Source: Tolypothrix sp. PCC 7910
Lineage (GTDB): Bacteria; Cyanobacteriota; Cyanobacteriia; Cyanobacteriales; Nostocaceae
Assembly: GCF_011769525.1 (NCBI RefSeq)
Contig: NZ_CP050440.1
Span: 5,085,501-5,149,500 of the forward strand
Reading direction: 5' to 3'
DNA: 64,000 nt
A model generated the notes under the pieces. It saw only the letters and a program-made list of their open reading frames with translations, did no database searches and had not been told where the DNA came from. The translations under genes and the position numbers were made by a program. Numbering within the stretch: position 1 is the stretch's first letter; each line of letters opens with the position of its first letter. Below, in pieces: positions 1 through 8,977 of this stretch.

Positions 1-604
1 ATATGATGTTAAGCCTGGAATTTGACTTTTAGCCTGAGACTTTAATTAAAATTCAACCCAGTTTTAAAGAATTATTAGAAGTATTATAAGAGCTTATATG
101 AAGCTGTACTGGGTAAAATTTGATTTTCTAGTTATTTAGATAAATTTTTTATATACTTTTGTAACATAGATAACAATTTGCCGGATATTGATACCTCTAA
201 AATCAAATTCTCAAGAGTATAATCCTAGCGAAATCTGGCTAGAGTCAGACTAAAACCGCACTTATACAGACAAAAGTACATCTCAGGATACTGTGCATTT
301 TCCTAACTCGGATTTACATTTAATATATAAGATTGGTATGTGGAATATAAGGAATTAATAACTTTTCGCTATACCATCTTTATAATTTCTTTGTTATTTT
401 GTATTTAACTGGACAGTTCTCCAGCAGGTGGTGCGTTTAAATATCTATATAGTTGCACCACAGGCACTAAATTCTCATACATATTTATTGGTTGACCTAG
501 CCTAATTTATATTGCCAAGTGCAATGTAAATTGTCTAAAGCGAGATAAGAGTTACATTGCAAATTCCTAAACAGTGATATCTAGCAAAAAACTTTCTTAA
601 GACC
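1..604. other. AT-rich non-coding stretch
   Basis: I find no convincing coding sequence, tRNA or long hairpin here; the reading frames are short and broken. It lies upstream of the Mo-nitrogenase-associated gene at 605 and so should hold its promoter, but I cannot point to specific boxes. Confidence 0.5.
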
Positions 605-937
605 ATGATTAAAACCACAAACCAACCCATTGTATTCTCCGCTTTTATTAGTCCTCTCAGCGAAAAAGACAAACCTAAATTTGATTTATTGCAACCATTA
701 CGCCAATGGCTTGACGACCTCGAAATTCACAATCCTAAAGTCGCGAAATTTATTGCGAAACTCATTCCTGCACAATGCCCCTTTGAGCGCGATATCATGC
801 TTTTTGGCCGGAAAATTGCTCACATTCCCCCTATGTGCAAGCTTAATCCCCTTTACGATCAATTTGTGGGCTTGCGTTTTCGTGCACTATGTTATTTAGT
901 AGATAAATGTGGCGAGGATATCCAATCCTACTGCTAA
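605..937 (+). CDS. Mo-dependent nitrogenase C-terminal domain family protein
   Basis: This 110-residue protein matches, from memory, the small cyanobacterial family annotated as Mo-dependent nitrogenase C-terminus. The signature stretches are PLRQWLDDLEIHNPKVAKFI, LIPAQCPFERDI, HIPPMCKLNPLYDQ and GLRFRALCYL, with conserved cysteines near residues 58, 78 and 96 and a terminal Cys. The length is normal for the stand-alone form. The name comes from sequence resemblance to a tail found on some nitrogenase-linked proteins; its biochemical role is not established, and it is common in diazotrophic filamentous cyanobacteria. A cupin gene follows 22 bp downstream on the same strand, so the two may be co-transcribed. 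The ATG at 605 has no clear Shine-Dalgarno sequence. Confidence 0.85.
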   Translation: MIKTTNQPIVFSAFISPLSEKDKPKFDLLQPLRQWLDDLEIHNPKVAKFIAKLIPAQCPFERDIMLFGRKIAHIPPMCKLNPLYDQFVGLRFRALCYLVDKCGEDIQSYC

Positions 938-959
938 ATAAAATTCGATCAAGTGTGGC

Positions 960-1232
960 ATGGAAATTAAGATTGAGCATCAACCCAGTCAAGAACGCCT
1001 CGAACAGTTGGGTGTAAAAAAGTGGGGAATTTGGCAAAAAGAAATTTCAAAATTCCCTTGGACTTATGATTCTCAAGAAACTTGCTACTTTTTGGCAGGA
1101 AATGTAATTGTTACGCCAGATGGTGAACAGCCAGTGGAAATGGGTAAAGGTGATTTAGTAATCTTTCCGGCTGGAATGTCCTGTACATGGGAAATCACCA
1201 GTGACGTGAAAAAACATTATTCCTTTGATTAA
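960..1232 (+). CDS. Small cupin domain protein (Cupin_3/DUF861 type)
   Basis: A 90-residue single-domain cupin. The stretch TCYFLAGNVIVTPDG followed by MGKGDLVIFPAGMSCTWEI is the two-motif beta-barrel pattern of the DUF861/EutQ-like cupins, which are usually about this length. The usual metal-binding His/Glu set is weak: the first motif has Glu-Thr-Cys-Tyr instead of a clear HxH, so the ligand and the activity are unknown. The final Trp-Glu-Ile and Lys-Lys-His-Tyr pattern is frequent in this family. It sits 22 bp behind the nitrogenase-associated gene, probably in one transcript. Confidence 0.8.
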   Translation: MEIKIEHQPSQERLEQLGVKKWGIWQKEISKFPWTYDSQETCYFLAGNVIVTPDGEQPVEMGKGDLVIFPAGMSCTWEITSDVKKHYSFD

Positions 1233-1295
1233 TCAAAATAGAACTTGATCCCCAATATCTTCTCATCTCATTGGGAAAGTAAATATCTAAACATC

Positions 1296-1856
1296 TCAAT
1301 TCTCACTCAAATTGTATGGGGGTTCGCAACGATTGTTATAGGATAAAGTTGCAGAATCTGTAAATTGCTTATATCCATATCTCTCAAAATTCGTTGCAAC
1401 TCCATCACCAAGACAATATTCGTAAAAATATATTGTTTCATTACCGCTAAATTTGGCAGAAAGTTCCTTCCAAATAGGCGGCTGATAGCCAAATATATAG
1501 TTATAGAACTTTGTAGCCTCAGCTTTATCGTAATTATAGCTGCCTGGGTATTGGAAAAAATCGCCGTTGAAGTTTAAAGTAATATATTTTGCTTGATTTT
1601 TGATAAAAGTAATCGAAAAATCACTTTTAGGAAACTGCGTAAATAGCCTTCGGAAACTTTTGGGAGCATAAGTATAGATAACTTGCTCACCTTGAGTTTT
1701 TTTGGTAATGTAACGCCCAAAATAGCGTTCAATAGTTTGAGGCGTTTGGTTTAAAACATAGCGTCCCGCCAAAGCTGGAGGCGCGATCGCACTATTGATT
1801 AGTATCAATCCCACAGTCACCCCAGTCAAACCTAGCCAAACATCACGAGATTTCAT
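1296..1856 (-). CDS. Secreted hypothetical protein
   Basis: A 186-residue protein of unknown function. The ATG at 1856 is chosen over one five codons earlier because GGAGGT lies 7 nt upstream of it. The N-terminus has a basic start, a hydrophobic core (LGLTGVTVGLILINSAIA) and an APPALAG-type cleavage region, so it is probably exported to the periplasm. The mature part is rich in aromatic residues (many Tyr/Phe) and contains two cysteines near the C-terminus that could pair. It is convergent with the cupin gene and divergent from the creatininase-family gene at 1984. I recognise no domain. Confidence 0.7.
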   Translation of the reverse strand: MKSRDVWLGLTGVTVGLILINSAIAPPALAGRYVLNQTPQTIERYFGRYITKKTQGEQVIYTYAPKSFRRLFTQFPKSDFSITFIKNQAKYITLNFNGDFFQYPGSYNYDKAEATKFYNYIFGYQPPIWKELSAKFSGNETIYFYEYCLGDGVATNFERYGYKQFTDSATLSYNNRCEPPYNLSEN

Positions 1857-1983
1857 AGTTCTTACCTCCACCTCACAGCCAGGGAGTTCATAATCATGTT
1901 AGTGGGAGGCTGATTAATAACGATGCTATTTCATAGCACAATGTTTCTTCCCACCGCAATATTGAAGAGGAAATTGACTAAAA

Positions 1984-2730
1984 ATGTTACTACATTTAAG
2001 TACCTGGCCTGAGGTTGAAGCTTATCTACAGCAGTCTAGAGGGCTGATTTTTCCGATAGGTTCTACAGAACAGCATGGCCCCACCGGATTAATTGGTACT
2101 GATGCGATTTGTGCAGAAGCGATCGCCCGTGGTGTCGGTGAAACAACTCAAGCAATGGTAGGCCCTACAATCAATGTTGGCATGGCGCTACATCATACCG
2201 CCTTTCCCGGTACGATAAGTCTGCGTCCCAGCACTTTAATTCAGGTAGTGCGAGATTACGTAACTTGTTTAGTTAAAGCAGGTTTTACCAAGTTCTACTT
2301 TATCAACGGACATGGTGGTAATATCGCCACCCTCAAAGCAGCTTTCTCGGAAACTTACGCCCACTTAGAAGATTTGCAGATTGCCAATGCCCAACTAGTA
2401 CAATGCCAAGTAGGTAATTGGTTTATGTGCAGTTCCGTCTATAAACTTGCCAAAGAATTATACGGCGATCAAGAAGGTTCCCATGCTACCCCTAGTGAAG
2501 TCGCTGTTACCCAATATGTTTATCCAGAAGCAATTAAGCAAGCACCCCTCGCACCAGAAGTAGCCTCGGGACACAGAATTTATAGTGCAGCCGACTTTCG
2601 ATTACATTACCCCGATGGACGCATGGGTTCAAATCCCGCCTTAGCTACCCCAGAACATGGTAAGCAATTTTATGAATTAGCCGTCAAAGAACTCAGCAGC
2701 AACTATTTAGAATTTTTAAACGCAGAATAA
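1984..2730 (+). CDS. Creatininase-family amidohydrolase
   Basis: A 248-residue member of the creatininase/creatinine amidohydrolase family, metal-dependent hydrolases of cyclic or linear amides. Visible motifs are FPIGSTEQHGPTGLIGTD near the start (Glu-Gln-His-Gly metal site), GMALHHTAFPGTISLRP, FYFINGHGGNIATLKAAF in the middle and a later GSHATPSEVAVTQY stretch. All are family hallmarks, and the length is normal. Family members act on creatinine, on pterin or riboflavin-related formamides (ArfB, MftE-like), or on unknown substrates; nothing nearby tells which. The gene stands alone, with a GAGGA about 12 nt before the ATG as a weak ribosome site. Confidence 0.88.
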   Translation: MLLHLSTWPEVEAYLQQSRGLIFPIGSTEQHGPTGLIGTDAICAEAIARGVGETTQAMVGPTINVGMALHHTAFPGTISLRPSTLIQVVRDYVTCLVKAGFTKFYFINGHGGNIATLKAAFSETYAHLEDLQIANAQLVQCQVGNWFMCSSVYKLAKELYGDQEGSHATPSEVAVTQYVYPEAIKQAPLAPEVASGHRIYSAADFRLHYPDGRMGSNPALATPEHGKQFYELAVKELSSNYLEFLNAE

Positions 2731-2754
2731 AACTCAGAGGAATTTTAGATTTTG

Positions 2755-2885
2755 TGGAAAGTTGAGCCAGTGCATTGGACGGGTTTCCCGGCTTAAAGCA
2801 ACTGGCGTTGCAAGGAGGGTTTCCCTCCGTAGCAAACTTTTCTTGGCGTAGCCTCTCCCTTTGGGAGAAGACGGATTTTAGATTG
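2755..2885. repeat. Dispersed cyanobacterial repeat (mosaic)
   Basis: Non-coding mosaic with elements such as GGGTTTCCCGGCTTAAAGCA, GGAGGGTTTCCCTCC (self-complementary) and CTCTCCCTTTGGGAGAAG. The last element reappears in inverse orientation around 5950-5980 of this window (CTTCTCCCAAAGGGAGACG), and related pieces lie at 6895-6990. These are the short interspersed repeats common in Nostocales intergenic DNA. No function is known to me. Confidence 0.65.
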
Positions 2886-2911
2886 ATTAGATTTCAATGC
2901 AGTAAATATTA

Positions 2912-2985
2912 AGTAGGGTGTGTTAGGGCTGTGCAAGGATTTCTAACCTAGAGACAATGGAATTTAGCCGTAACGCACCATCCTT
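2912..2985. repeat. Dispersed inverted-repeat element, GGTGTGTTA...TAACGCACC type
   Basis: The ends TAGGGTGTGTTA and CGTAACGCACC are roughly complementary and enclose about 45 bp. A related end (GTAGGGTGTGTTGTCACGC...CAACGCACC) occurs near 52483-52506. This is a familiar small hairpin or MITE-like class in filamentous cyanobacteria; no coding content. Confidence 0.55.
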
Positions 2986-3067
2986 AGGATTAGCTGTTTT
3001 CCCTCGCCAATTACAAAAAGTACAGCTTAAAGTTTCCAAGTGAACTCTTTGAAAATTTGATTCTATT

Positions 3068-3304
3068 TCAAGAAAAATATATGGCATCCATTTCTATCCA
3101 AATTGATATTGTTCCAAGTCCCAAATGAAGCTCAGGGTACTTCTGAGTAAATTCAAGCGCTGACCAAACTGAATATAAAATAGCCAGTTGCATATCATCA
3201 ATTAAGGGGTTAAACTGCAAAACTTCCCAGTCTTCCTGGCTAGGGAATAATATTTTTTGTCCGTCAATATAAGTGTATTGAATACTGGGCTGATTTGAGT
3301 TCAT
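3068..3304 (-). CDS. Small hypothetical protein
   Basis: A 78-residue frame with protein-like composition, including aromatic and acidic residues and a predicted helix around LAILYSVWSALEFTQKYPEL. No recognisable domain and no strong Shine-Dalgarno sequence. It lies between a repeat-rich gap and the terminator of the WGxxGxxG gene. It could be a genuine small cyanobacterial gene or a chance frame. Confidence 0.4.
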   Translation of the reverse strand: MNSNQPSIQYTYIDGQKILFPSQEDWEVLQFNPLIDDMQLAILYSVWSALEFTQKYPELHLGLGTISIWIEMDAIYFS

Positions 3305-3353
3305 AAGTTTCTAATCTATTTGTTAAAAATGACCAATTAATAGTTAAAAATTC

Positions 3354-3390
3354 CTCATAAAAAAACAAAGCCTGCTTTTGCAGGCTGCAA
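3354..3390 (-). terminator. Rho-independent terminator of the WGxxGxxG-CTERM gene
   Basis: Read on the minus strand, AGCCTGC-AAAA-GCAGGCT forms a perfect 7-bp stem with a 4-nt loop (3369-3386), followed by TTTGTTTTTTT. It lies about 50 bp behind the stop of the gene at 3439-3726, in the right orientation. Confidence 0.85.
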
Positions 3391-3438
3391 CTTAAACTTC
3401 TTGGGAGGATTAGCAGAAAATTGCAGGATGTCTTGAGA

Positions 3439-3726
3439 TTAATAGTTAGAACGTGAAGAAGAAACTACATCGCGGTTGCTGTAAGCGCTGTCATCATGTC
3501 TGCGGCTCTTGCGTCCAAATAAACCAAACAAACCGAGTAAACCTAGTAAACCCCAATCGCCATCCGCATAATTACCGTCTGTCAGAGGGCGGTCTGTAGT
3601 CGTAGTAGTAGTACCATCAGTGTTGGTAGTTGTTTGAGCAGAAGCGGGTAGAACTGATGGTAAGGTAGCTAAACTTAAGGCTAGAACTGTACTTCCTAAA
3701 ATCTTAGAAACATTCAAGCGTTGCAT
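3439..3726 (-). CDS. WGxxGxxG-CTERM domain-containing secreted protein
   Basis: A 95-residue exported protein. Residues about 8-30 form a signal peptide ending PASAQ. A Thr-rich spacer follows, then the C-terminal sorting-like block DWGLLGLLGLFGLFGRKSRR: a WGxxGxxG motif, a short Gly/Leu transmembrane segment and a basic cluster. This is the architecture of WGxxGxxG-CTERM proteins, a cyanobacterial putative membrane-sorting class. Unusually, about 20 Ser/Asp/Tyr-rich residues follow the basic cluster, so the signal is not strictly terminal. A strong terminator lies just downstream, so it is a monocistronic unit. Confidence 0.8.
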   Translation of the reverse strand: MQRLNVSKILGSTVLALSLATLPSVLPASAQTTTNTDGTTTTTTDRPLTDGNYADGDWGLLGLLGLFGLFGRKSRRHDDSAYSNRDVVSSSRSNY

Positions 3727-4115
3727 GATTAAGTCCCCACTTAATTACTGTAAGTAATAGTTACAGCTTATTAAGTTCTCAAGAAAGTAGAATCATTCGT
3801 TAGCTGGAGATGGTTATCATCTAGAAGTCGCATATTTTGCTAGCGGTTTTTCTAGCCAAATCCAAGGGGAAGATTTTTTCAGCCACGAGAATAATCAGCA
3901 TATATAAATGCCAATACTACTTGGTTAAGAGTTGTCAAGCCAAAATTGGTTTTGGGGAAAAGGTTAAAGGTTTTTATTTCCCTTGAACCATTCCCTCTTT
4001 ACCCTTAACCGACAAGTATTGATATAAATGTGATCGCTTTTGGTAAAGCCGACTTAAACTAGCTTCATCGCATCGAATTTACGTACTGCATCTTTGAATG
4101 CCAAACACCAAACAC

Positions 4116-5867
4116 CTAACGTAGTAATTCTTCTATTTGATGTTGGCTCCACAAAGTCCTGTAAAGGCCTTCTCTTTGCACCAGAGTTAAGTGAGTGCCT
4201 ATTTGAACAATTTTCCCTTTATCCATCACAAAAATTCGGTCAGCAGCAGCAGCAGCAGATAGTTGATGCGTGATAAAAACGACAGTTTTTTTGACTGTAC
4301 CAGTGGAGAGATTTTTGAGGATTTGGGTAGCTGTTTGATTATCGACGCTAGAAAGGGCATCATCCAAAATTAACACTGGGGCATCAACTAACATAGCTCT
4401 AGATAAAGCAGTACGTTGTCTTTGACCGCCAGAAAGAGTAATCCCCCGTTCACCAACTATAGTGTCATACTTTTGGGTAAAATTGTTAATTTCTGAGTCA
4501 ATTTGCGCCATCTTGGCTACGCATTCTACATTTTCTTGCTCGCTAAGTGGATCGCCGTAGCGAATGTTATTTCTAATGGTGGTGCTGAACAGAAAACTAT
4601 CTTGGGGGACATAGGCGATCGCACCTCTCAAATCTGCTAATGCTATTTTGGTAATGTCCACTCCATCCAAAAATAACTGTCCTGGCTCAATGTCTAATAA
4701 GTGTGGTAAGGCGTTTGCTAAAGTTGATTTCCCAGAACCAATAGCACCCACAATTGCCACTGTTTCCCCAGGATTAATAGTGAAGTTGATATTATCTAAA
4801 GCTGGGGTGGTAGCGCCTGGATATGTATAAGTGAAATTTTTCGCTCTCAGTTTCCCTTTAACTTGGGTTTTGGGTAGATGAACGACATCGCCTGTATCTT
4901 TAATTTTGGGTGTAACGCTGAGAATAGACTCTAAGCGATCGATACTCACCTCACCTCGTTGATAGGCGGTAATGGTAAACCCTAACAAAGCGGTGGGAAA
5001 AACTAAACGCTCGACATAAATCAATAGTGCCAAAAAATCCCCCACAGCCAGGTTTCCCGCCGCAATGCGGGATGCTCCCAACCAGAGAATTACCAGCGAA
5101 CTGATATTGGCTAAACCCCCAATTAGGGGAAACAATGTATTGCGGCTTTTTGCTAGTTCTAAGTTAGCCGTCAATAGCTGCTGATTTTTCTCGGCGAAGG
5201 CGCGACGTTCGTTTTCTTCTTGAGCGTAAATTTTAATTAAGGCAATGCCACTAATATCTTCTTGAATGAGTTCACTAATATCAGATAGTTGTTCTTGAAC
5301 TACGGTTTGTTGTTTACGTAAGCGATCGCTAAACAAATGCACCAAAAAGAACATTAATGGATATACTGCCAGGGAGGCTAATGTTAAATCGACGCTAATT
5401 GCCAACATTACAGGCAGCGTTAGAACATACGCAAAAAATGTATTTGCTAAACTCAGGACGGCAAAACCCAACAACCGCTTGATATTTTCCACATCGCTAG
5501 TAGCCCTACTAATTAAATCACCGATAGTATGTGTGGCGAAGTAAGAAGGCTCTAACTTGAGTAAATGTTCAAAAATACGTTGTTTTAAATCAAATTCTAC
5601 CTCTCGTCCCACTCCGAACAGCCAAATGCGGGAAGCCATACGGATTAACCACATTGCCGAACTGAGCAAGAAAATAACGACTACGTAATTGAGAATTTCA
5701 TACCAGTCGAAAGTTGTTGAGAGTCTGTCAACGCAACCGCGAATTAACCAAGGTATATAAACGCCTAATCCATTGACAGTCAATAAAGCCAAAATACCTA
5801 AAATTGCTTCCCGCCAATGGGGACGCAGGTAAGCACTGAGTTTAGCAAGTCGTCGAGATTGTATCAT
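4116..5867 (-). CDS. ABC exporter, fused permease-ATPase (MdlB/MsbA-like)
   Basis: A 583-residue half-transporter. Residues 1-310 carry the six-helix ABC transmembrane domain type 1. Residues about 335-575 carry the ATPase, with Walker A GAIGSGKST, Q-loop YVPQDSFLF, signature LSGGQRQR, Walker B VLILDDALSSVD and H-loop THQLS. Full conservation suggests an active homodimeric exporter of lipids, drugs or peptides; the substrate cannot be read from sequence. Walker A has Ala-Ile where many members have Pro-Thr or Arg-Thr, which is tolerated. The first codon choice (MIQSRRLAKLS) fits the family. The gene stands alone between repeat-bearing gaps. Confidence 0.92.
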   Translation of the reverse strand: MIQSRRLAKLSAYLRPHWREAILGILALLTVNGLGVYIPWLIRGCVDRLSTTFDWYEILNYVVVIFLLSSAMWLIRMASRIWLFGVGREVEFDLKQRIFEHLLKLEPSYFATHTIGDLISRATSDVENIKRLLGFAVLSLANTFFAYVLTLPVMLAISVDLTLASLAVYPLMFFLVHLFSDRLRKQQTVVQEQLSDISELIQEDISGIALIKIYAQEENERRAFAEKNQQLLTANLELAKSRNTLFPLIGGLANISSLVILWLGASRIAAGNLAVGDFLALLIYVERLVFPTALLGFTITAYQRGEVSIDRLESILSVTPKIKDTGDVVHLPKTQVKGKLRAKNFTYTYPGATTPALDNINFTINPGETVAIVGAIGSGKSTLANALPHLLDIEPGQLFLDGVDITKIALADLRGAIAYVPQDSFLFSTTIRNNIRYGDPLSEQENVECVAKMAQIDSEINNFTQKYDTIVGERGITLSGGQRQRTALSRAMLVDAPVLILDDALSSVDNQTATQILKNLSTGTVKKTVVFITHQLSAAAAADRIFVMDKGKIVQIGTHLTLVQREGLYRTLWSQHQIEELLR

Positions 5868-5875
5868 TCAGAACT

Positions 5876-6035
5876 AGCAGGGAGCAGGGAAGCGGGGAGC
5901 AGGGGATAAGCAATTCAAAATTCAAAATTGAGAAATCTTGAACGCCAGTCGCTTCTCCCAAAGGGAGACGCTACGCGAACAAGCCGGGTAACCTAGCCAT
6001 AGCGCTGGCTCCTCTTGGCTCTTGCAAGCAAAACT
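5876..6035. repeat. Tandem and dispersed repeats upstream of the ABC exporter
   Basis: Contains GGGAGCAGGGAAGCGGGGAG-type G-rich heptamers, a double ATTCAAA heptamer, and a copy of the CTTCTCCCAAAGGGAGA repeat also seen near 2855-2875. Typical Nostocales intergenic repeats with no coding potential. Confidence 0.6.
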
Positions 6036-6134
6036 ACTCACCCTCCTCCTATTATTCTGACAGAAATAACAATTTAAATAAGGCCAGCCACCAGGACATA
6101 GTGCTTTGGCCTTGTGATTACTGACTTTTTAGGC

Positions 6135-6872
6135 TTATCTTTGAGGGCCACGCAAGAAAATATAAATCTGGTTGAGATAACTTTCCCAGACTTGGGTTGT
6201 TACTTGCAGTGTTTCTGCACTTGGTACAAAGTCTTCAATCCGTAATCCGCGGTTTCTGATGTCCTGAGGATTCTGCAACAGATAAGGCGGAACTTTTACG
6301 CCGAATTGATTTAAAGCTATGGTTGACCGAACCATATCAGCTGCAGGTAGAATACCATTCGCTGCAAAATCAGAGACATTGCCTATGGTATTTTCTGGCC
6401 CCAAAGCCACCAAAGTTTCTGAGCTAGGGGTTAGTTGGCCTGAACCAGATGCTAGCCTCATATACTCAACTCTTTCTAGAGCTGCTAACTGAGGATTGCC
6501 CACCGTTGCTATAGGTGCCCTTACTAGGAAGTAAGCAATAGCTGGTGTACTTGATAACAGTAAAATTGTCAGTGCCCAACCCAGTAAGTATCCTCCTGGT
6601 TTATCTATTCCACCTCCTTTAATTCTCTGAGCCGCAAAAATCAACATCAAGACCGATGCTCCCAGAGGTTTTAGCGGAAATGATACCATTCTCCACAAAG
6701 ACGCTACGGCTGGTTCATTGGGGTTAAGAAACGCCAGCGCTATAACGATTAACACAATAACGATGACTAATCGTCCCACAAAATTCCCGGTAGGATAGAA
6801 TCTTTGGAACAAAGAGTATACAACAGTGCCAATTAATAGCCACAGTAGTACTCGGCTTAGCAGTAGAAACAT
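6135..6872 (-). CDS. Conserved membrane protein of unknown function
   Basis: A 245-residue protein with about four transmembrane helices in the first 120 residues (VLLWLLIGTVVYSLF, LVIVIVLIVIALAFL, a Leu/Ala-rich segment near 75-83 and LGWALTILLLSSTPAIAYFL). A soluble C-terminal half follows. The tail (DFVPSAETLQVTTQVWESYL, then IYIFLRGPQR) reminds me of the tail of membrane-anchored YdcF/ElyC-type proteins, but the central DUF218 motifs are not visible, so this link is tentative. It stands alone. Function unknown. Confidence 0.65.
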   Translation of the reverse strand: MFLLLSRVLLWLLIGTVVYSLFQRFYPTGNFVGRLVIVIVLIVIALAFLNPNEPAVASLWRMVSFPLKPLGASVLMLIFAAQRIKGGGIDKPGGYLLGWALTILLLSSTPAIAYFLVRAPIATVGNPQLAALERVEYMRLASGSGQLTPSSETLVALGPENTIGNVSDFAANGILPAADMVRSTIALNQFGVKVPPYLLQNPQDIRNRGLRIEDFVPSAETLQVTTQVWESYLNQIYIFLRGPQR

Positions 6873-7181
6873 AGTAGATTAACTCTCAAATTTTCCGATG
6901 CAGTGAGCCATTGCGGTAGACGGGGTTCCCGACATATAGCAAATAGCATTCCCTTAAGGGACAGCCTCAAGGTTTCGGGCAGCGGATTTATTTTCTCGTC
7001 AAATTGTAAACGCACTGTTACCTGACTTAAAATACCTCACACCTCACACCCAAAGACTACCGTCGTAGTGATTTTAGTGCAATTTTTTGACACTGCGTCT
7101 ATTATTTAAAATTTTCCCAATGAGTAATGAGGCACCAGTACATTAGATTAGTTGAGTAACTGTAACTCAAAAGGATAAACT
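6873..7181. other. Intergenic region upstream of galE with a dispersed repeat
   Basis: About 310 bp between divergent genes. 6895-6990 holds a mosaic repeat (GGGGTTCCCGAC..., ATTCCCTTAAGGGAC, GTTTCGGGCAG) related in style to those at 2755 and 5940. The galE side has AAAGGA six bases before the ATG at 7182. No gene seen. Confidence 0.55.
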
Positions 7182-8183
7182 ATGTCACCGGAAAAGCCCA
7201 CTATTTTAGTGACAGGAGGAGCAGGATATATCGGTTCCCATACCGTGCTTGCCCTGAAGCGAGCAGGTTATGAAGTGGTAATACTTGATAACCTCGTGTA
7301 TGGGCATCGTGACTTAGTAGAGCAGGTTTTGCAAGTAGAGCTAGTAGCAGGGGATACTGCCGATCGCCCTTTACTCGATAAATTATTTCAAACCCACAAT
7401 ATTACGGCAGTTATGCACTTTTCTGCCTATGCCTATGTAGGAGAGTCAGTCACAGACCCCGCTAAATACTATCGCAACAACGTTTTGGGTACACTGGTGT
7501 TGCTAGAAGCGATGCTAGCTGCCTCTGTTAAGAAATTTGTATTTTCTTCTACTTGTGCAACCTATGGAGTACCAGAAGTTGTCCCAATTCCCGAGAATCA
7601 TCCCCAAAATCCGATTAATCCCTATGGTGCTACCAAGTTAATGGTAGAGCGGATTCTCTCTGACTTTGATGTTGCCTATGGTCTAAAATCTGTGCGTTTC
7701 CGCTACTTTAATGCGGCTGGTGCCGATCCTACTGGGCTACTAGGAGAAGACCACAACCCTGAAACCCACTTGATACCTTTGGTGTTACTCACAGCTTTAG
7801 GTAAGCGAGAATCGATTTCAATTTTTGGTACAGATTATCCTACACCTGATGGTACTTGTATTAGAGACTACATCCACGTCAGCGACTTAGCAGATGCTCA
7901 CGTTTTAGGATTGGAATACTTATTAAAAGGCAGCGACAGCGAAGTATTCAATTTAGGCAATGGTCTAGGTTTCTCAGTCAAAGAAGTAATTTCCGCAGCC
8001 GAGAATGTAACAGGATTAACAATTCCAGTCCAAGAATGCGATCGCCGTCCTGGAGATCCGCCTTCATTAATCGGCAGTAGCGAAAAAGCCCGCAAAATCC
8101 TAGGCTGGCAACCCCAGTATCCAGGCATCAAAGATATCGTCCTCCATGCCTGGCAATGGCATCAAAAGAGGCATAGGGAATAG
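7182..8183 (+). CDS. galE: UDP-glucose 4-epimerase
   Basis: A 333-residue short-chain dehydrogenase-type epimerase that interconverts UDP-glucose and UDP-galactose for sugar-nucleotide, polysaccharide and glycolipid synthesis in the cytoplasm. The NAD-binding TGGAGYIGSHT is at residues 11-21. The catalytic Ser/Tyr/Lys set is in FSSTCATYG and NPYGATKLMVE, and FRYFNAAGADPTGLLGEDHN and CIRDYIHVSDLADAH are GalE hallmarks. Length is normal. AAGGA lies 6 nt before the ATG. It is convergent with the YtkA-like gene across a tandem-repeat spacer. Confidence 0.95.
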   Translation: MSPEKPTILVTGGAGYIGSHTVLALKRAGYEVVILDNLVYGHRDLVEQVLQVELVAGDTADRPLLDKLFQTHNITAVMHFSAYAYVGESVTDPAKYYRNNVLGTLVLLEAMLAASVKKFVFSSTCATYGVPEVVPIPENHPQNPINPYGATKLMVERILSDFDVAYGLKSVRFRYFNAAGADPTGLLGEDHNPETHLIPLVLLTALGKRESISIFGTDYPTPDGTCIRDYIHVSDLADAHVLGLEYLLKGSDSEVFNLGNGLGFSVKEVISAAENVTGLTIPVQECDRRPGDPPSLIGSSEKARKILGWQPQYPGIKDIVLHAWQWHQKRHRE

Positions 8184-8365
8184 GGCATGGGGCATTGGGC
8201 ATTGGGCATGGGTAATTGGTAATTGGTAATTGGTAATTGGTAATAGTAATTTCTCCCCTGCTCCCTCATCCCCCTTGTCCCTTTTTTCCTTTTTACCTTT
8301 TCCCCAATCCCCAATCCCCATTACCCCTTATCCCCAGAGGGGGCCCCGAGTTCCCCAATCCCCAA
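8184..8365. repeat. Heptanucleotide tandem-repeat spacer (STRR type)
   Basis: The spacer between two convergent genes is built of degenerate 7-mers: GGGCATT/GGGCATG, then five tandem TAATTGG units (about 8212-8242), then CCCCAAT units. The piece around 8325-8365 (GGGGCCCCGAGTTCCCC with flanking CCCCAAT) recurs inverted at about 41540-41580. This corresponds to the short tandemly repeated repetitive sequences described for heterocystous cyanobacteria. Confidence 0.75.
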
Positions 8366-8977
8366 TCACCTCCTCCGCTTCTGCACTACAGCCAAAACAA
8401 TACCTAATGTGGCAAAAATAGCTGAGGCGATCGCCCACAAGGGTAATGGTGGAGATTGAGTTTCTATGGCTTCATTATTGACTGTTTGATTGACATTCTC
8501 GGGTGCTTGTGGTATAATTTGCGAACCTGATGCCACAGTAACTTGAAACTTTAACTCAAAAGGTTTGAAACTTTCCCCAGAAGTCGGTTTACCAGTAAGT
8601 GCCAACTGATAAGCTCCAGGCTTGGGAAAGGTAATTTCTGCACCTGGTGTATCTTTGTAACGTTCAGCAGACACAGGTTTTAAAGAAGGTTCTAACAGGG
8701 GTGGCTCTTGTGGTGTATGGGGTTCAGCATAAATAGCCAACCGACAATCACAATCTTTCAGTGCGATCGCTTTTCCACCTTTGCGAGTTAGTGCAAACCA
8801 AGCTTGTGCGGGTTTTCCTGCTTGGGGATTATCATTCGGTTCAACATGCAATGTGCCACCAACATCTGCGGATATTTTTACCGTATGAGCAGAGGCGGCG
8901 TGAAGTGGAGTTAAGGATAGAAGCAATAAAAAAACTAAAGGAATAGAAGATTTAGCGTGGCTTAGTTGGGGGAACAT
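8366..8977 (-). CDS. Periplasmic YtkA-like protein with C-terminal membrane anchor
   Basis: A 203-residue protein with a signal peptide (IPLVFLLLLSLTPLHAASA, cleavage probably before His-Thr), an Ig-like periplasmic domain of about 115 residues, a Gln/Asn/Pro linker, then a single helix LWAIASAIFATLGIVLAVV and the basic tail QKRRR. The His immediately after the cleavage site and the Cys-Asp-Cys in the middle would suit copper binding, as in YtkA/CopC-like domains; this is inference. Its start overlaps the end of the upstream TauE/SafE fusion gene by 26 bp, so the two are almost certainly translationally coupled and work together at the membrane. Confidence 0.75.
   Translation of the reverse strand: MFPQLSHAKSSIPLVFLLLLSLTPLHAASAHTVKISADVGGTLHVEPNDNPQAGKPAQAWFALTRKGGKAIALKDCDCRLAIYAEPHTPQEPPLLEPSLKPVSAERYKDTPGAEITFPKPGAYQLALTGKPTSGESFKPFELKFQVTVASGSQIIPQAPENVNQTVNNEAIETQSPPLPLWAIASAIFATLGIVLAVVQKRRR

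Noticed and set aside
6135..6872. Annotation as a YdcF family protein
   Set aside because: Only the membrane start and the tail resemble it; the core DUF218 motifs are not visible.
8184..8365. CRISPR-like array
   Set aside because: The units are degenerate heptamers without unique spacers; they belong to the known short tandem repeats of heterocystous cyanobacteria.
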